Shown one piece after another: positions 17,508-24,536 of a stretch of DNA of 39,916 nucleotides. Location of the stretch: contig CAJUAR010000022.1 in NCBI GenBank assembly GCA_910584495.1, positions 1 through 39,916 of the forward strand, in the 5' to 3' direction. The translations under genes and the position numbers were made by a program. The DNA comes from an uncultured Muribaculaceae bacterium. Lineage in GTDB: Bacteria > Bacteroidota > Bacteroidia > Bacteroidales > Muribaculaceae. Every line of letters begins with the position of its first letter. Within the stretch, counting starts at the first letter, position 1. Below the pieces are notes generated by a model, which saw nothing but the letters and a program-made list of their open reading frames with translations, ran no database searches and was not told where the DNA came from.

Positions 17508-18203
17508 ATGGCGAGCATGTTTGAATTGCTTTTGGATCTGCCTCTCTTCAGGGGTGCCACTCATAATAAACTTGCCGAGATTGTCGGTGAGACAAAATTT
17601 CATTTTCTCAAATACCCCGATGGCGAGACCGTGATACGCAGCGGCGAACCCTGTACACATCTCACCTTCGTCATTTCCGGTTCGGTGCGTTCTACTATTG
17701 TAAATGCCAACGGTCGCTTTGCCGTTTCCCAGACCCTCGAGGCTCCGGCAGCTGTGGCGCCCGACTTTTTTTTCGGGCGTCTCACCAACTATCCTTGCGA
17801 CGTTACGGCAATAGGCGATGTATCGGTGCTCAAGATTTCGAAGGCTGACTTCATAAGAATCCTCAACTCCGACACAGTATTTCTTTTCAATTATCTGAAC
17901 TATCTTTCGGTAAATGCCCAGAAGGCACAGCAGGGCGTGCTTGCTCTTACAACGGGCGACATCGATGAGCGCATTGCTTTCTGGATTGTGGCTCTTTCCC
18001 AGCCCGAAGGAAAGGATATTGTCCTTTCATGCCGAAAACGCGACCTGTGCTCTCTTTTCGGAATGCAGCGTGCTGCTTTCGAGGCGGGTCTTAATTCGAT
18101 GAAAGAACGTGGCCTTCTCGATTTCAACAACACCGAGCTTTTCATCCTCGACCGTGCAGCATTGAGAAATGTGCTGCTCCACAATCACGAGGCTTCCGAG
18201 TAA
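17508..18203 (+). CDS. Crp/Fnr-family transcriptional regulator
   Basis: A 231-residue protein with an N-terminal cyclic-nucleotide-binding-like jelly roll (about 8-125: LFRGATHNKLAEIV, GETVIRSGEPCTHLTFVISGSV, DVSVLKISKADFIRIL). A linking helix follows, then a C-terminal winged helix (about 150-225) with the phrase CRKRDLCSLFGMQRAAFEAGLNSMKERGLLDF. No Cys cluster of the FNR iron-sulfur type is present, and cAMP contacts are not conserved enough to call a ligand. This type is common in Bacteroidota and regulates varied metabolism. An alternative in-frame ATG lies at 17517. It may control the adjacent transporter; that is an inference from proximity. Confidence 0.88.
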   Translation: MASMFELLLDLPLFRGATHNKLAEIVGETKFHFLKYPDGETVIRSGEPCTHLTFVISGSVRSTIVNANGRFAVSQTLEAPAAVAPDFFFGRLTNYPCDVTAIGDVSVLKISKADFIRILNSDTVFLFNYLNYLSVNAQKAQQGVLALTTGDIDERIAFWIVALSQPEGKDIVLSCRKRDLCSLFGMQRAAFEAGLNSMKERGLLDFNNTELFILDRAALRNVLLHNHEASE

Positions 18204-18222
18204 TTCCCCTATAAAATTGAAT

Positions 18223-18248
18223 TAGCCGAAGATTCCCATCTTCGGCTA
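18223..18248. terminator. Terminator hairpin between convergent transcripts
   Basis: TAGCCGAAGAT pairs perfectly with ATCTTCGGCTA over 11 bp around a TCCC loop. It follows the Crp/Fnr-like stop by 19 nt. On the + strand it is followed by TCCCTTTC, and on the - strand by ATTCAATTTTATAG. It can end the regulator transcript, and from the other side it can end any RNA started at 18354-18383. Confidence 0.75.
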
Positions 18249-18347
18249 TCCCTTTCTAACACTAAATACCTAAAACCATTTTATCCTTTTCACATTATAA
18301 AATCTAATCCTAAAAACCTTGATCTTAGACCATCTTAATTATTATCT
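18223..18347 (-). ncRNA. Candidate small RNA between regulator genes
   Basis: Bounded by the consensus promoter at 18354-18383 and the strong hairpin at 18223-18248, the predicted transcript is about 120-130 nt, AU-rich and without an obvious open frame. If it read past the hairpin it would be antisense to the end of the Crp/Fnr-like gene. No known RNA family was recognised. This is a prediction from signals only. Confidence 0.3.
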
Positions 18348-18353
18348 ACATCG

Positions 18354-18383
18354 CAAAGTTAGCACCAAAATTTTGGCCGGCAA
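18354..18383 (-). promoter_or_regulatory. Orphan promoter in the convergent intergenic region
   Basis: Read on the - strand, TTG (18383-18381) is followed after 19 nt by TAACTTTG (18361-18354), a full match to the Bacteroidota promoter consensus. The spacer contains the perfect palindrome CCAAAATTTTGG (18365-18376). Downstream there is no gene, only the hairpin at 18223-18248, so it would make an RNA of roughly 120 nt. Confidence 0.5.
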
Positions 18384-18433
18384 TATTAGTATGATGCAAA
18401 TATAAATAATCTAAGACGATAAAATTTTGAAAT

Positions 18434-18450
18434 AAGCTGATATACAGCTT
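18434..18450 (-). terminator. Terminator of the DUF6377 gene
   Basis: AAGCTG and CAGCTT form a 6-bp stem around a 5-nt loop. On the - strand it is followed by ATTTCAAAATTTT. It lies about 40 nt past the DUF6377 stop. Confidence 0.5.
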
Positions 18451-18490
18451 AATAGGCAGATGCCGCTTATCGCGTAATATAAATAATAAT

Positions 18491-20062
18491 TCAACATTTC
18501 AGCGGCAAATTTTGCAGATTCTTTTCAAAAGAATACCTGTCCAAAGCACGTCCCTTGAGCCTGTTGCGGTAGGTGTAGATGGTGTTGAGCGACAAGCCCA
18601 GCATTTTGGAAATTTTGCTGCTCTCGTGGATGCCCAATCTCACTAATACTGCTATTCTCAGTTCGGGCGACAGACTTCCGTTGGGCATAAGAGACAGTTG
18701 CTTGTCGGGCTCGAGTAGTGTGTTGAGACGGTCGATAAAATCGGGGTGCGCCTTAAGAATTGATTCGTCGAATGTTTCGAAAAATTTGGCAGTGAGCCCC
18801 TGCATATATTTGCCACTTTCTATTTCTTTTGTTAGGTCGGCAATCTGATGTGCTTTTATTTTTCTGATAACAAACAAGTTGTACTCTTGCAGCAGATCGG
18901 TGCTCAGAAGTGCAAGCAATATGATGTTGGCATTGATTGAGGACATTTCCTTTTGGAATTTGAGCTTTTCCTTTTCAATAATAGCAAGTTGGCTTTCCTT
19001 GCTGCGTATTTTTTCGTTTTTGCGCCGAACCAAAAAGAACAGCACGAAGCAAAGCACACTTATGCAGCAAATAATGCTGATGAATGTGATCGAAGTGCGC
19101 TTTGAGCTCTTGTTCAGATGTGTGGCGTATTTCGAACGGTCGAACGAAGGATACGATCTTGCGCTTGCTTCCTTTATGCTAAGTGCTGTGGCCATCAGTT
19201 CGCGTCCTATTTGCTCTTTGCCTTCGTCAGACAGAATTAGTCCGGTTTCGGCCATGATGTACGGCTGAGGCAGACCCTTTTGCATGGTGTTGAGGCACAG
19301 ACGCAACATATAGTTGATGTAGAGCTGACGATAGTCGGGACGGTCTTTGTAGTACTTGGCCACACACCACAGTGCTGTGTTGATGTATTCGGAGTTGTAT
19401 TCAAGTTCGGGCATAAGTTCCATAAAATCAGCGGCAGCAAGGTTCTCTTCGCCACGCAGCATGTTGTTTTGAGCTTTGATATAGCGGCGCATGGGATTGT
19501 CGCGAGGGTAGAAAGTGCTGAGCGAATCGAGGGCATCTCTCACATGCCGAAGGTAGTTTTCCTTGTAGTCTCCGGGCGGATAGTCTAACTGTATGTAATA
19601 GTAGAGGTCGGCAGAGCGGCGCCAGTATTCCTTGCGCTCGTCGGAGGTCATGGAGCTTGGGTCTAATTTTTTGAATTTTTCGATGGCTTCTATATCAATG
19701 CCGTTTCGGGGCATAGACGAGAGAATGCGCATCCGGAGCAATAGTTTTTCGTGTTCAAAACCGAGAGCATCCGCTTCGCCTATTGCTAAATGCCAGTAAG
19801 TCAGGGAGGAATCGATGTCTTGGCTCAAAAAGGAATCGCCTATGTGCATCCCTGCAAGAACGCGTTCCGGCGATGGTTCCATCGACAGACGCAGCTGCTT
19901 TAAGCTGTCGATATGTGATTTCTGCTTGTCCATCAGTTCCTTAAGCATGTCTTCTGCCTGCGCGAGGCTGTCGAGCAGCAGCAGGTTCTCTTTGCTTAGA
20001 GATCCGCGGGCAGTGCCTGCGACTGTTGCGAGCAGTAGAAGAATGAAGAGTGTTTTTTTCAT
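18491..20062 (-). CDS. DUF6377 membrane-anchored regulator with TPR-like sensor and HTH
   Basis: A 523-residue protein with a signal or first membrane segment (about 1-20) and a periplasmic helical TPR-like region (about 22-320). A transmembrane helix spans about 324-346 (ITFISIICCISVLCFVLFFL), then come a basic coiled-coil stretch and a C-terminal LuxR-type helix-turn-helix around 465-505 (LSPELRIAVLVRLGIHES, then ISKMLGLSLNTIYTYRNRL). This fits the DUF6377 family and resembles SusR-like regulators, where a periplasmic sensor is joined through one helix to a cytoplasmic DNA-binding domain. It has its own promoter and lies downstream of the polysaccharide locus in the same direction, past a terminator. 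Control of that locus is possible but unproven. Confidence 0.85.
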   Translation of the reverse strand: MKKTLFILLLLATVAGTARGSLSKENLLLLDSLAQAEDMLKELMDKQKSHIDSLKQLRLSMEPSPERVLAGMHIGDSFLSQDIDSSLTYWHLAIGEADALGFEHEKLLLRMRILSSMPRNGIDIEAIEKFKKLDPSSMTSDERKEYWRRSADLYYYIQLDYPPGDYKENYLRHVRDALDSLSTFYPRDNPMRRYIKAQNNMLRGEENLAAADFMELMPELEYNSEYINTALWCVAKYYKDRPDYRQLYINYMLRLCLNTMQKGLPQPYIMAETGLILSDEGKEQIGRELMATALSIKEASARSYPSFDRSKYATHLNKSSKRTSITFISIICCISVLCFVLFFLVRRKNEKIRSKESQLAIIEKEKLKFQKEMSSINANIILLALLSTDLLQEYNLFVIRKIKAHQIADLTKEIESGKYMQGLTAKFFETFDESILKAHPDFIDRLNTLLEPDKQLSLMPNGSLSPELRIAVLVRLGIHESSKISKMLGLSLNTIYTYRNRLKGRALDRYSFEKNLQNLPLKC

Positions 20063-20087
20063 TGGTATAAATTGTATTTTGATTGGA

Positions 20088-20119
20088 CAAAGTTACTATT
20101 TTGGAACGATATAAGCAAA
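20088..20119 (-). promoter_or_regulatory. Promoter of the DUF6377 regulator
   Basis: On the - strand, TTTG (20119-20116) is followed after 20 nt by TAACTTTG (20095-20088), matching the Bacteroidota consensus. The predicted start is near 20081, giving a short leader of about 20 nt before the ATG at 20062. The remainder of 20120-20348 holds no supported gene; a TAATTTTG at 20248-20255 on the + strand lacks a -33 partner and a downstream gene. Confidence 0.65.
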
Positions 20120-20348
20120 TATGAATTTATATTTCATCTTATATTCGGCAAGGTTAAACCCATTGAACTACAGAAATATAGCAAAAATGAGTTATCATAT
20201 TTTGAAGAGTTTGTCTATATGCCCGAGCTCCAACACGGAATATTGCCTAATTTTGCAATACGAAATAGGAATATTAAGGAATAATGATAGTGACTTTTTT
20301 TAGGTGAATGATTTTTTAGGTTTTAACGGTTTTGGTTCCGTAAAATGG

Positions 20349-20379
20349 CAAGAGCCGCATCGCGACGATGTGGCTCTTG
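20349..20379. terminator. Terminator at the end of the polysaccharide locus
   Basis: CAAGAGCCGCATCG (20349-20362) pairs with CGATGTGGCTCTTG (20366-20379), 14 bp including one G-T wobble, with a CGA loop. It lies about 28 nt past the GH89 stop. T-rich tracts follow on both strands, the stronger one on the + side. Confidence 0.8.
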
Positions 20380-20407
20380 TTAAATTTTTAAGCTTGCTGT
20401 TGTGTCC

Positions 20408-22522
20408 TTAGTCCTTTCGGCTGCGTTCTTTCGCCCACTTCCATTCCCATGCCTTGATGTGGCGCAGGAATGTCTCAAAGTCCAACTCTTCGCCACGAGC
20501 TATAGCATCGATGGCTGCGAGGGTGAATCTTCGCCAACGCTCGCGGTAGAATGTGCCTGTCAGACCGGCCATGTCGCGATTGGCATAGTCGTTCAGGCCA
20601 ATACCTTCCTCGCCCCATGTGGTGAGCAGACGCAGGGCGTTTTCACGATAGTATTCTTCCTCGTCCTTGTCCGTGGCCATGTCCCGGGCATCTTTCAGCC
20701 ATTTGTCGAGGCTGAATGCATGGTTTGTGGCAAGCAGGCTGTCGAGGCTTGCAATCATGTTGTCCATTTGTGCCGCTATTTCTTTCATGCGCGGAAGCTT
20801 GCGTTGGCGGTAAGCGGCAGTGAAACTGTCGCGGACAGCAGCAAAGCTGTTGCCGATCACTTGTCGGCCTATGTTGACAACATCGTAGCGGTGAGCGTCG
20901 TTGTCGGCTTTCGATTCTTTCAACTTCTGCCAAATTTCGGCCAGACGTTTGTTGTCATAGTTATATCGGTTGTTTGTCGACCATCCTCCGTGCCCTTCGA
21001 AGCAGGGGCGTGCGTTGACAAGAGTGCCCTGGCTTTTTGTTGTGCTGTTGTAGATTTCGCTGTTCAGAGCATGCCAGGCTTCGACTATTTGCGGATCTTC
21101 GTTTCCTCCGCGGGCCATGGCCCATCGTTCGATCCATTGCTCAGGTAGTTGTGAGGCCCCTTCGTGCTTCCATGCCCGGTCGAGTGTGTAGCAGTGCATG
21201 TGCGGGTTCGCATCGAGGCCTTCGAGGGTGCCCCCTATGCCCAGGAGCCCTTTCCCGGCGTGGGCAAAGGCATTTTCGGTACGGTCGTAGACTTTTTGCA
21301 TGTCGCCGACAAGGAATGTGTTGCCGCCGAAATTGCCAAGATAGCACCAGATGAAAGGCCGGCCGTGGAAAGATTCGGTTTCGGGCCATAATTCCTTGAA
21401 ATCGCAGTAATAGTCGAGCATTATCAGCTGTTGGGGGGCTACACCGGTGAGGAATGCGCGTATGCGTTCCGGCGTCCACTGCTTGCGCATGTAGTAGAAC
21501 ATCCATGCCATCTGGAGCCATTTGGCCTGTGGGTCGGCAGCGGTGAGCGAGCTGCAGATGCGTGCCGAGGCCGAATGTAGATAATCTTCTTCCCACGAGG
21601 GTGCTTCGATTTCGTTGAAGGGGTCGAGGCCGTAGATGTGGTCGGTGCCGAAGGTGCGCTGCTGTTCGGCCAGAAAGCGGCTCTGGATGGTGTCGAAAAC
21701 GGCTTCGGAAGGCTCTATGAAATAGCTGCGGTATTTGTCGGGATTCATTCCTCCCCACTTGCTCATGGGGTGGATTTTCACACCGGGATAAACCTTCGCC
21801 AGTTCAGGCGGCACATGACCTGCAAAAGCGGGCAGCACGGGCCGCATGCCAAGGCTTCGTTCGCGCTCCAGAATTTTGTGTTGCAGTTCTTCTTGATTGT
21901 CGATGTAGCTTTGCGGCAGCGGGCCGTCCCAGCGGTCGATGTTGAGCATGCGGTGCCAAGGCAGGTGAGCAGGTCCGGTGAAATATGCGCGGATGCTGTC
22001 GGAGTCGAGGCCGAACGACTGCCAGACACGCTGCCACACGGCCTCTTGCCCCGTAAGGGCCAATGGGGTGTTGACTCCGTTGAGGGCCATCCAGTCGATG
22101 AGGCGTTGCCAGTCGTGCCACTTCCAATAGGGCATGCTGTAGCCGTATGTGCAATAGTTGAGGAAAAAGCGCACAGGCACCCTTGCGTGGCCGCGAAGCC
22201 GGCTTTCGGGTCGTGGCAGTGTGGCTGGCAGTTTGATGCTGTCGGCGGCGTACCACGAAACATAGGCGTGGCACAGGTCGCGAAGATAGCGGTTGAAGGC
22301 AACTGCCATGGCCGAGGGCGTGCTGCCTTCGATGCTTATTTTGCCTGTGGCTTCATTGTAGCTGATGGAATAGTGTTCGATGCTGTCGGGCGGTAGTGCC
22401 ACAAACTCAAATTCACTTGCCCGGAGTCCTACAAGTCGCTGTGCCAGTTCTGTCAAGGCCTTGTTGGCATGGCTTGCCAACGCAGTAGCCCCAAAAAGAA
22501 AAATGAGAAAATATTTTTTCAT
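20408..22522 (-). CDS. GH89 alpha-N-acetylglucosaminidase (NAGLU-like)
   Basis: A 704-residue secreted enzyme; signal MKKYFLIFLFGATALASHA. It has the NAGLU layout: a small N-terminal domain (about 20-105), a TIM barrel (about 110-440) and a helical C-terminal domain. Diagnostic phrases are RFFLNYCTYGYSMPYWKWHDW, WMALNGVNTPLALTGQEAVW, and GLDPFNEIEAP with the probable acid/base Glu at about 304; IWCYLGNFGGN lies near 391-401. The family removes terminal alpha-linked GlcNAc from heparan-type or mucin-type glycans. The frame stays open to 22747, but that extension is translated tandem repeat; the start at 22522 gives a proper signal peptide and the usual family length. It is the last gene of the polysaccharide locus, separated from the previous gene by the repeat at 22597-22785. 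No lipobox, so probably periplasmic. Confidence 0.93.
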   Translation of the reverse strand: MKKYFLIFLFGATALASHANKALTELAQRLVGLRASEFEFVALPPDSIEHYSISYNEATGKISIEGSTPSAMAVAFNRYLRDLCHAYVSWYAADSIKLPATLPRPESRLRGHARVPVRFFLNYCTYGYSMPYWKWHDWQRLIDWMALNGVNTPLALTGQEAVWQRVWQSFGLDSDSIRAYFTGPAHLPWHRMLNIDRWDGPLPQSYIDNQEELQHKILERERSLGMRPVLPAFAGHVPPELAKVYPGVKIHPMSKWGGMNPDKYRSYFIEPSEAVFDTIQSRFLAEQQRTFGTDHIYGLDPFNEIEAPSWEEDYLHSASARICSSLTAADPQAKWLQMAWMFYYMRKQWTPERIRAFLTGVAPQQLIMLDYYCDFKELWPETESFHGRPFIWCYLGNFGGNTFLVGDMQKVYDRTENAFAHAGKGLLGIGGTLEGLDANPHMHCYTLDRAWKHEGASQLPEQWIERWAMARGGNEDPQIVEAWHALNSEIYNSTTKSQGTLVNARPCFEGHGGWSTNNRYNYDNKRLAEIWQKLKESKADNDAHRYDVVNIGRQVIGNSFAAVRDSFTAAYRQRKLPRMKEIAAQMDNMIASLDSLLATNHAFSLDKWLKDARDMATDKDEEEYYRENALRLLTTWGEEGIGLNDYANRDMAGLTGTFYRERWRRFTLAAIDAIARGEELDFETFLRHIKAWEWKWAKERSRKD

Positions 22523-22596
22523 AATCAATAGTTTATGCCCATGAATACCGAGCATTGTGAGATTACCTAAGAACCTGGCCGGAGGCCTGTTTATAA

Positions 22597-22785
22597 CGAG
22601 GTGGGGACACCTCGCTTCCATGGCTTCGCGCTGCCGGAAGGCTCGGATTTGCTGCCGGGCGAGGTGAGGACACCTCTCTTCCATGGCTTCGCGCTTCCGG
22701 AAGGCTCGGATTTGCTGCCGGGCGAGGTGAGGACACCTCGCTTCCATGGCTTCGCGCTCGCAAATTCTTCACTTTTCACTTTTCA
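22597..22785. repeat. Tandem 63-bp repeat with palindromic core variant B
   Basis: Two full 63-bp units (22597-22659 and 22660-22722) and a partial third (from 22723) each begin with the hairpin CGAGGTG-(A/G)GGA-CACCTC(G). Each continues with the flank TCCATGGCTTCGCG, the inverse of the flank in the other two elements. The last unit and the bases after it (AAATTCTTCACTTTTCAC) are the inverse of the start of the element at 16311-16473. Open frames on both strands simply read through the repeat. It lies between the EEP and GH89 genes. Confidence 0.9.
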
Positions 22786-23562
22786 CTCTTCGCTGACTAC
22801 GATTGTCGAGATGACGGGCAGGTGGTCGGAGGCGGCGGTGGGCGATGCGGGGCCTTCGGAGGTGGTGAGCAGACGGAAGTCGGCAGAGGGGAAGCCGAAG
22901 ATATAGTCGAGTTTCACCCTTGGGCTGTCGCTGGGATATGTGGGTGCGAGGCCGCAGAGAGTACGCCCTTTCTGTTCAAACACTTTGACAGCTTCGCTGC
23001 CGGGCTCGGCATTGAAGTCGCCGCACACTATCGCCGCAAGCGGCTGTGCCGTAATCTTTTCGATAATGGTCTGAGCCTGGAGCGTGCGTGTTTCGGCCTT
23101 TTTTACATCGAGGTGGGTCGATGCAAAAACTATGGGCTTTTTGCCATTGAGCAAGAACCGCCCAATAAGCAGCACCCGTGGTTCGACGCCTTCGGGGTTG
23201 GGAAGCTCTATAGTCTCGATAGCTTCAACTGGATGGCGGCTCAGAATGCCCACGCCGTAGTACCCGTCGGGGATGCTGAAGTTGAGGGTACGGCCAAAGT
23301 GACCGAACATGCCGGTGTGGTAGGCAAGCTCGTTGATGAAGTTGAGGTAGTTGTTGGCCTTGGCCATGGTGCGTGCCGAGTTTACATCCACTTCCTGCAG
23401 GGCGACGAAGTCGGGGTTTTGCGCTTTGATTTCTTCGGAAATGCGGCGCATGGAGGCGCACTCGCCGAAGCGGAGGTTATAGGTCATTATCCGCAGTGTG
23501 TCCTGGGCGTTGGCAGCGATGGCTATTGCAAGAGCTGTGAGAGCAAGGATGATATGTTTCAT
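22783..23562 (-). CDS. Endonuclease/exonuclease/phosphatase-family secreted hydrolase
   Basis: A 259-residue protein with a signal peptide (MKHIILALTALAIAIAANA). The full catalytic set of the EEP fold is visible: MTYNLRFGE with Asn29, ALQEVD with Glu57, ASTHLD with His150, CGDFNAEP with Asp182 and Asn184, KLDYIF with Asp219 and SDHLP with Asp246-His247. These bind Mg2+ and cleave phosphodiester or phosphomonoester bonds; family members act on nucleic acids, sphingomyelin or inositol phosphates. In an operon with a phosphodiester glycosidase, a carbohydrate phosphodiester is an attractive substrate, but the sequence does not show it. Its start overlaps the stop of the previous gene as ATGA. 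Confidence 0.9.
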   Translation of the reverse strand: MKHIILALTALAIAIAANAQDTLRIMTYNLRFGECASMRRISEEIKAQNPDFVALQEVDVNSARTMAKANNYLNFINELAYHTGMFGHFGRTLNFSIPDGYYGVGILSRHPVEAIETIELPNPEGVEPRVLLIGRFLLNGKKPIVFASTHLDVKKAETRTLQAQTIIEKITAQPLAAIVCGDFNAEPGSEAVKVFEQKGRTLCGLAPTYPSDSPRVKLDYIFGFPSADFRLLTTSEGPASPTAASDHLPVISTIVVSEE

Positions 23563-24536
23563 GGTATGAGTGTGATGATTGTTGTTCCGTCGGGATTGAC
23601 AGTAAAGAGGGCTGGGCGGCTTCCGAGGCGGCCGATATAGGCAAAAGTGCCCGGCTCCCGGCGGCAGTTGTCGGCAAAAGGTGTCTCAAACCAGGAGTAA
23701 ACACCGTGCCAGTGCGTGGTGTCGCCGGCTTTCAGCGGCTTGCCGCCTATGGTTTTGTGGTAGGATTTGGTCCAGGAATTGCCTATGAACACAAGGTCGC
23801 CGGCTTCGACAAGGTGACGGTCGCCTATGCCTGTTGCGGGGTTGAGCCACGCCGCCTGGTAGCCGGCCGGCGAATGTTCGACGAATGTGGTGAAGTGCGG
23901 TGCCGATGCTTTGGTGAAGCGGTTCACCTCGGCAATAGGTGTCCAGCGGCCATAGGCCCCGCCGGGAGTGAGCATTTCGGTTTCGTCGATGAACATCGAC
24001 TGCATGCCGTAGTAGCGGTCGACAGTCACCGTCACGGCGTTGTGGAAGGTGTGGCGGGCATTAACTTCGATGCTGTTGCCACACACAGTGTAGCGGATAT
24101 GTTCGGTGGCGAATATTGCGGTGTCGGCGGGCATAAGCAGAGTGTTTGTTACTTCCACCACCATCGAATCGCAACTCGCCATAGTTTCGGCATCGATGTC
24201 GAGTTGCCTGCCGTCGGCAAACACACGCACATTTTCGGTCCGTGCCGACCGCATGTTGCTGTTCAGATGATTGCCTCCGCTCCAACCGCCTCCGGTCAGG
24301 CCGAAGGGACCGATATTGTCCGACACTGTACGGTTGACAACAGTGCCGTTGAGTTTAACCTCGCTGAAGGTGAAAAGCTCGTTGGCCATACAGGGGGCGA
24401 AGGTGATTTCTATCTTCCCGGCCATGGGCACGCTGTCGGCGAACGACACAGTGCCGCCGGCGGTATGAACAGATGCTGCCGGCAGCGAAAAAGCTGCCGA
24501 CAGCATTATTATGGATATGTAATATTTGAGTTTCAT
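23559..24536 (-). CDS. Unrecognised secreted beta-rich protein of the polysaccharide locus
   Basis: A 325-residue protein with a signal peptide (MKLKYYISIIMLSAAFSLPAAS). The mature part is beta-rich with well-spaced aromatic phrases: IEITFAPCMANELFTFSEV, GPFGLTGGGWSGGNHL, DRYYGMQSMFIDE, TTHWHGVYSWFETPF and TFAYIGRLGSRPALF. I recognise no family. It may be a beta-sandwich enzyme or a glycan-binding protein; conserved-looking His, Glu and Trp residues favour a carbohydrate role. The start was placed at 24536 because it forms a TGATG coupling with the DUF4855 stop and begins a signal peptide; the open frame upstream to 24881 is a shadow of DUF4855. It overlaps the next gene by 4 nt, so the product is tied to the operon. 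Confidence 0.8.
   Translation of the reverse strand: MKLKYYISIIMLSAAFSLPAASVHTAGGTVSFADSVPMAGKIEITFAPCMANELFTFSEVKLNGTVVNRTVSDNIGPFGLTGGGWSGGNHLNSNMRSARTENVRVFADGRQLDIDAETMASCDSMVVEVTNTLLMPADTAIFATEHIRYTVCGNSIEVNARHTFHNAVTVTVDRYYGMQSMFIDETEMLTPGGAYGRWTPIAEVNRFTKASAPHFTTFVEHSPAGYQAAWLNPATGIGDRHLVEAGDLVFIGNSWTKSYHKTIGGKPLKAGDTTHWHGVYSWFETPFADNCRREPGTFAYIGRLGSRPALFTVNPDGTTIITLIP

Noticed and set aside
20121..20303. 60-codon + strand frame between DUF6377 and GH89
   Set aside because: No domain, AT-rich, and no complete promoter; it lies in the regulator's upstream region.
22523..22747. N-terminal extension of GH89 with 21-residue repeats
   Set aside because: It is the 63-bp tandem repeat read as protein; the internal Met at 22522 begins a normal signal peptide.
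22597..22785. CRISPR array
   Set aside because: The 63-bp units are contiguous tandem copies with no unique spacers, and there are no cas genes.
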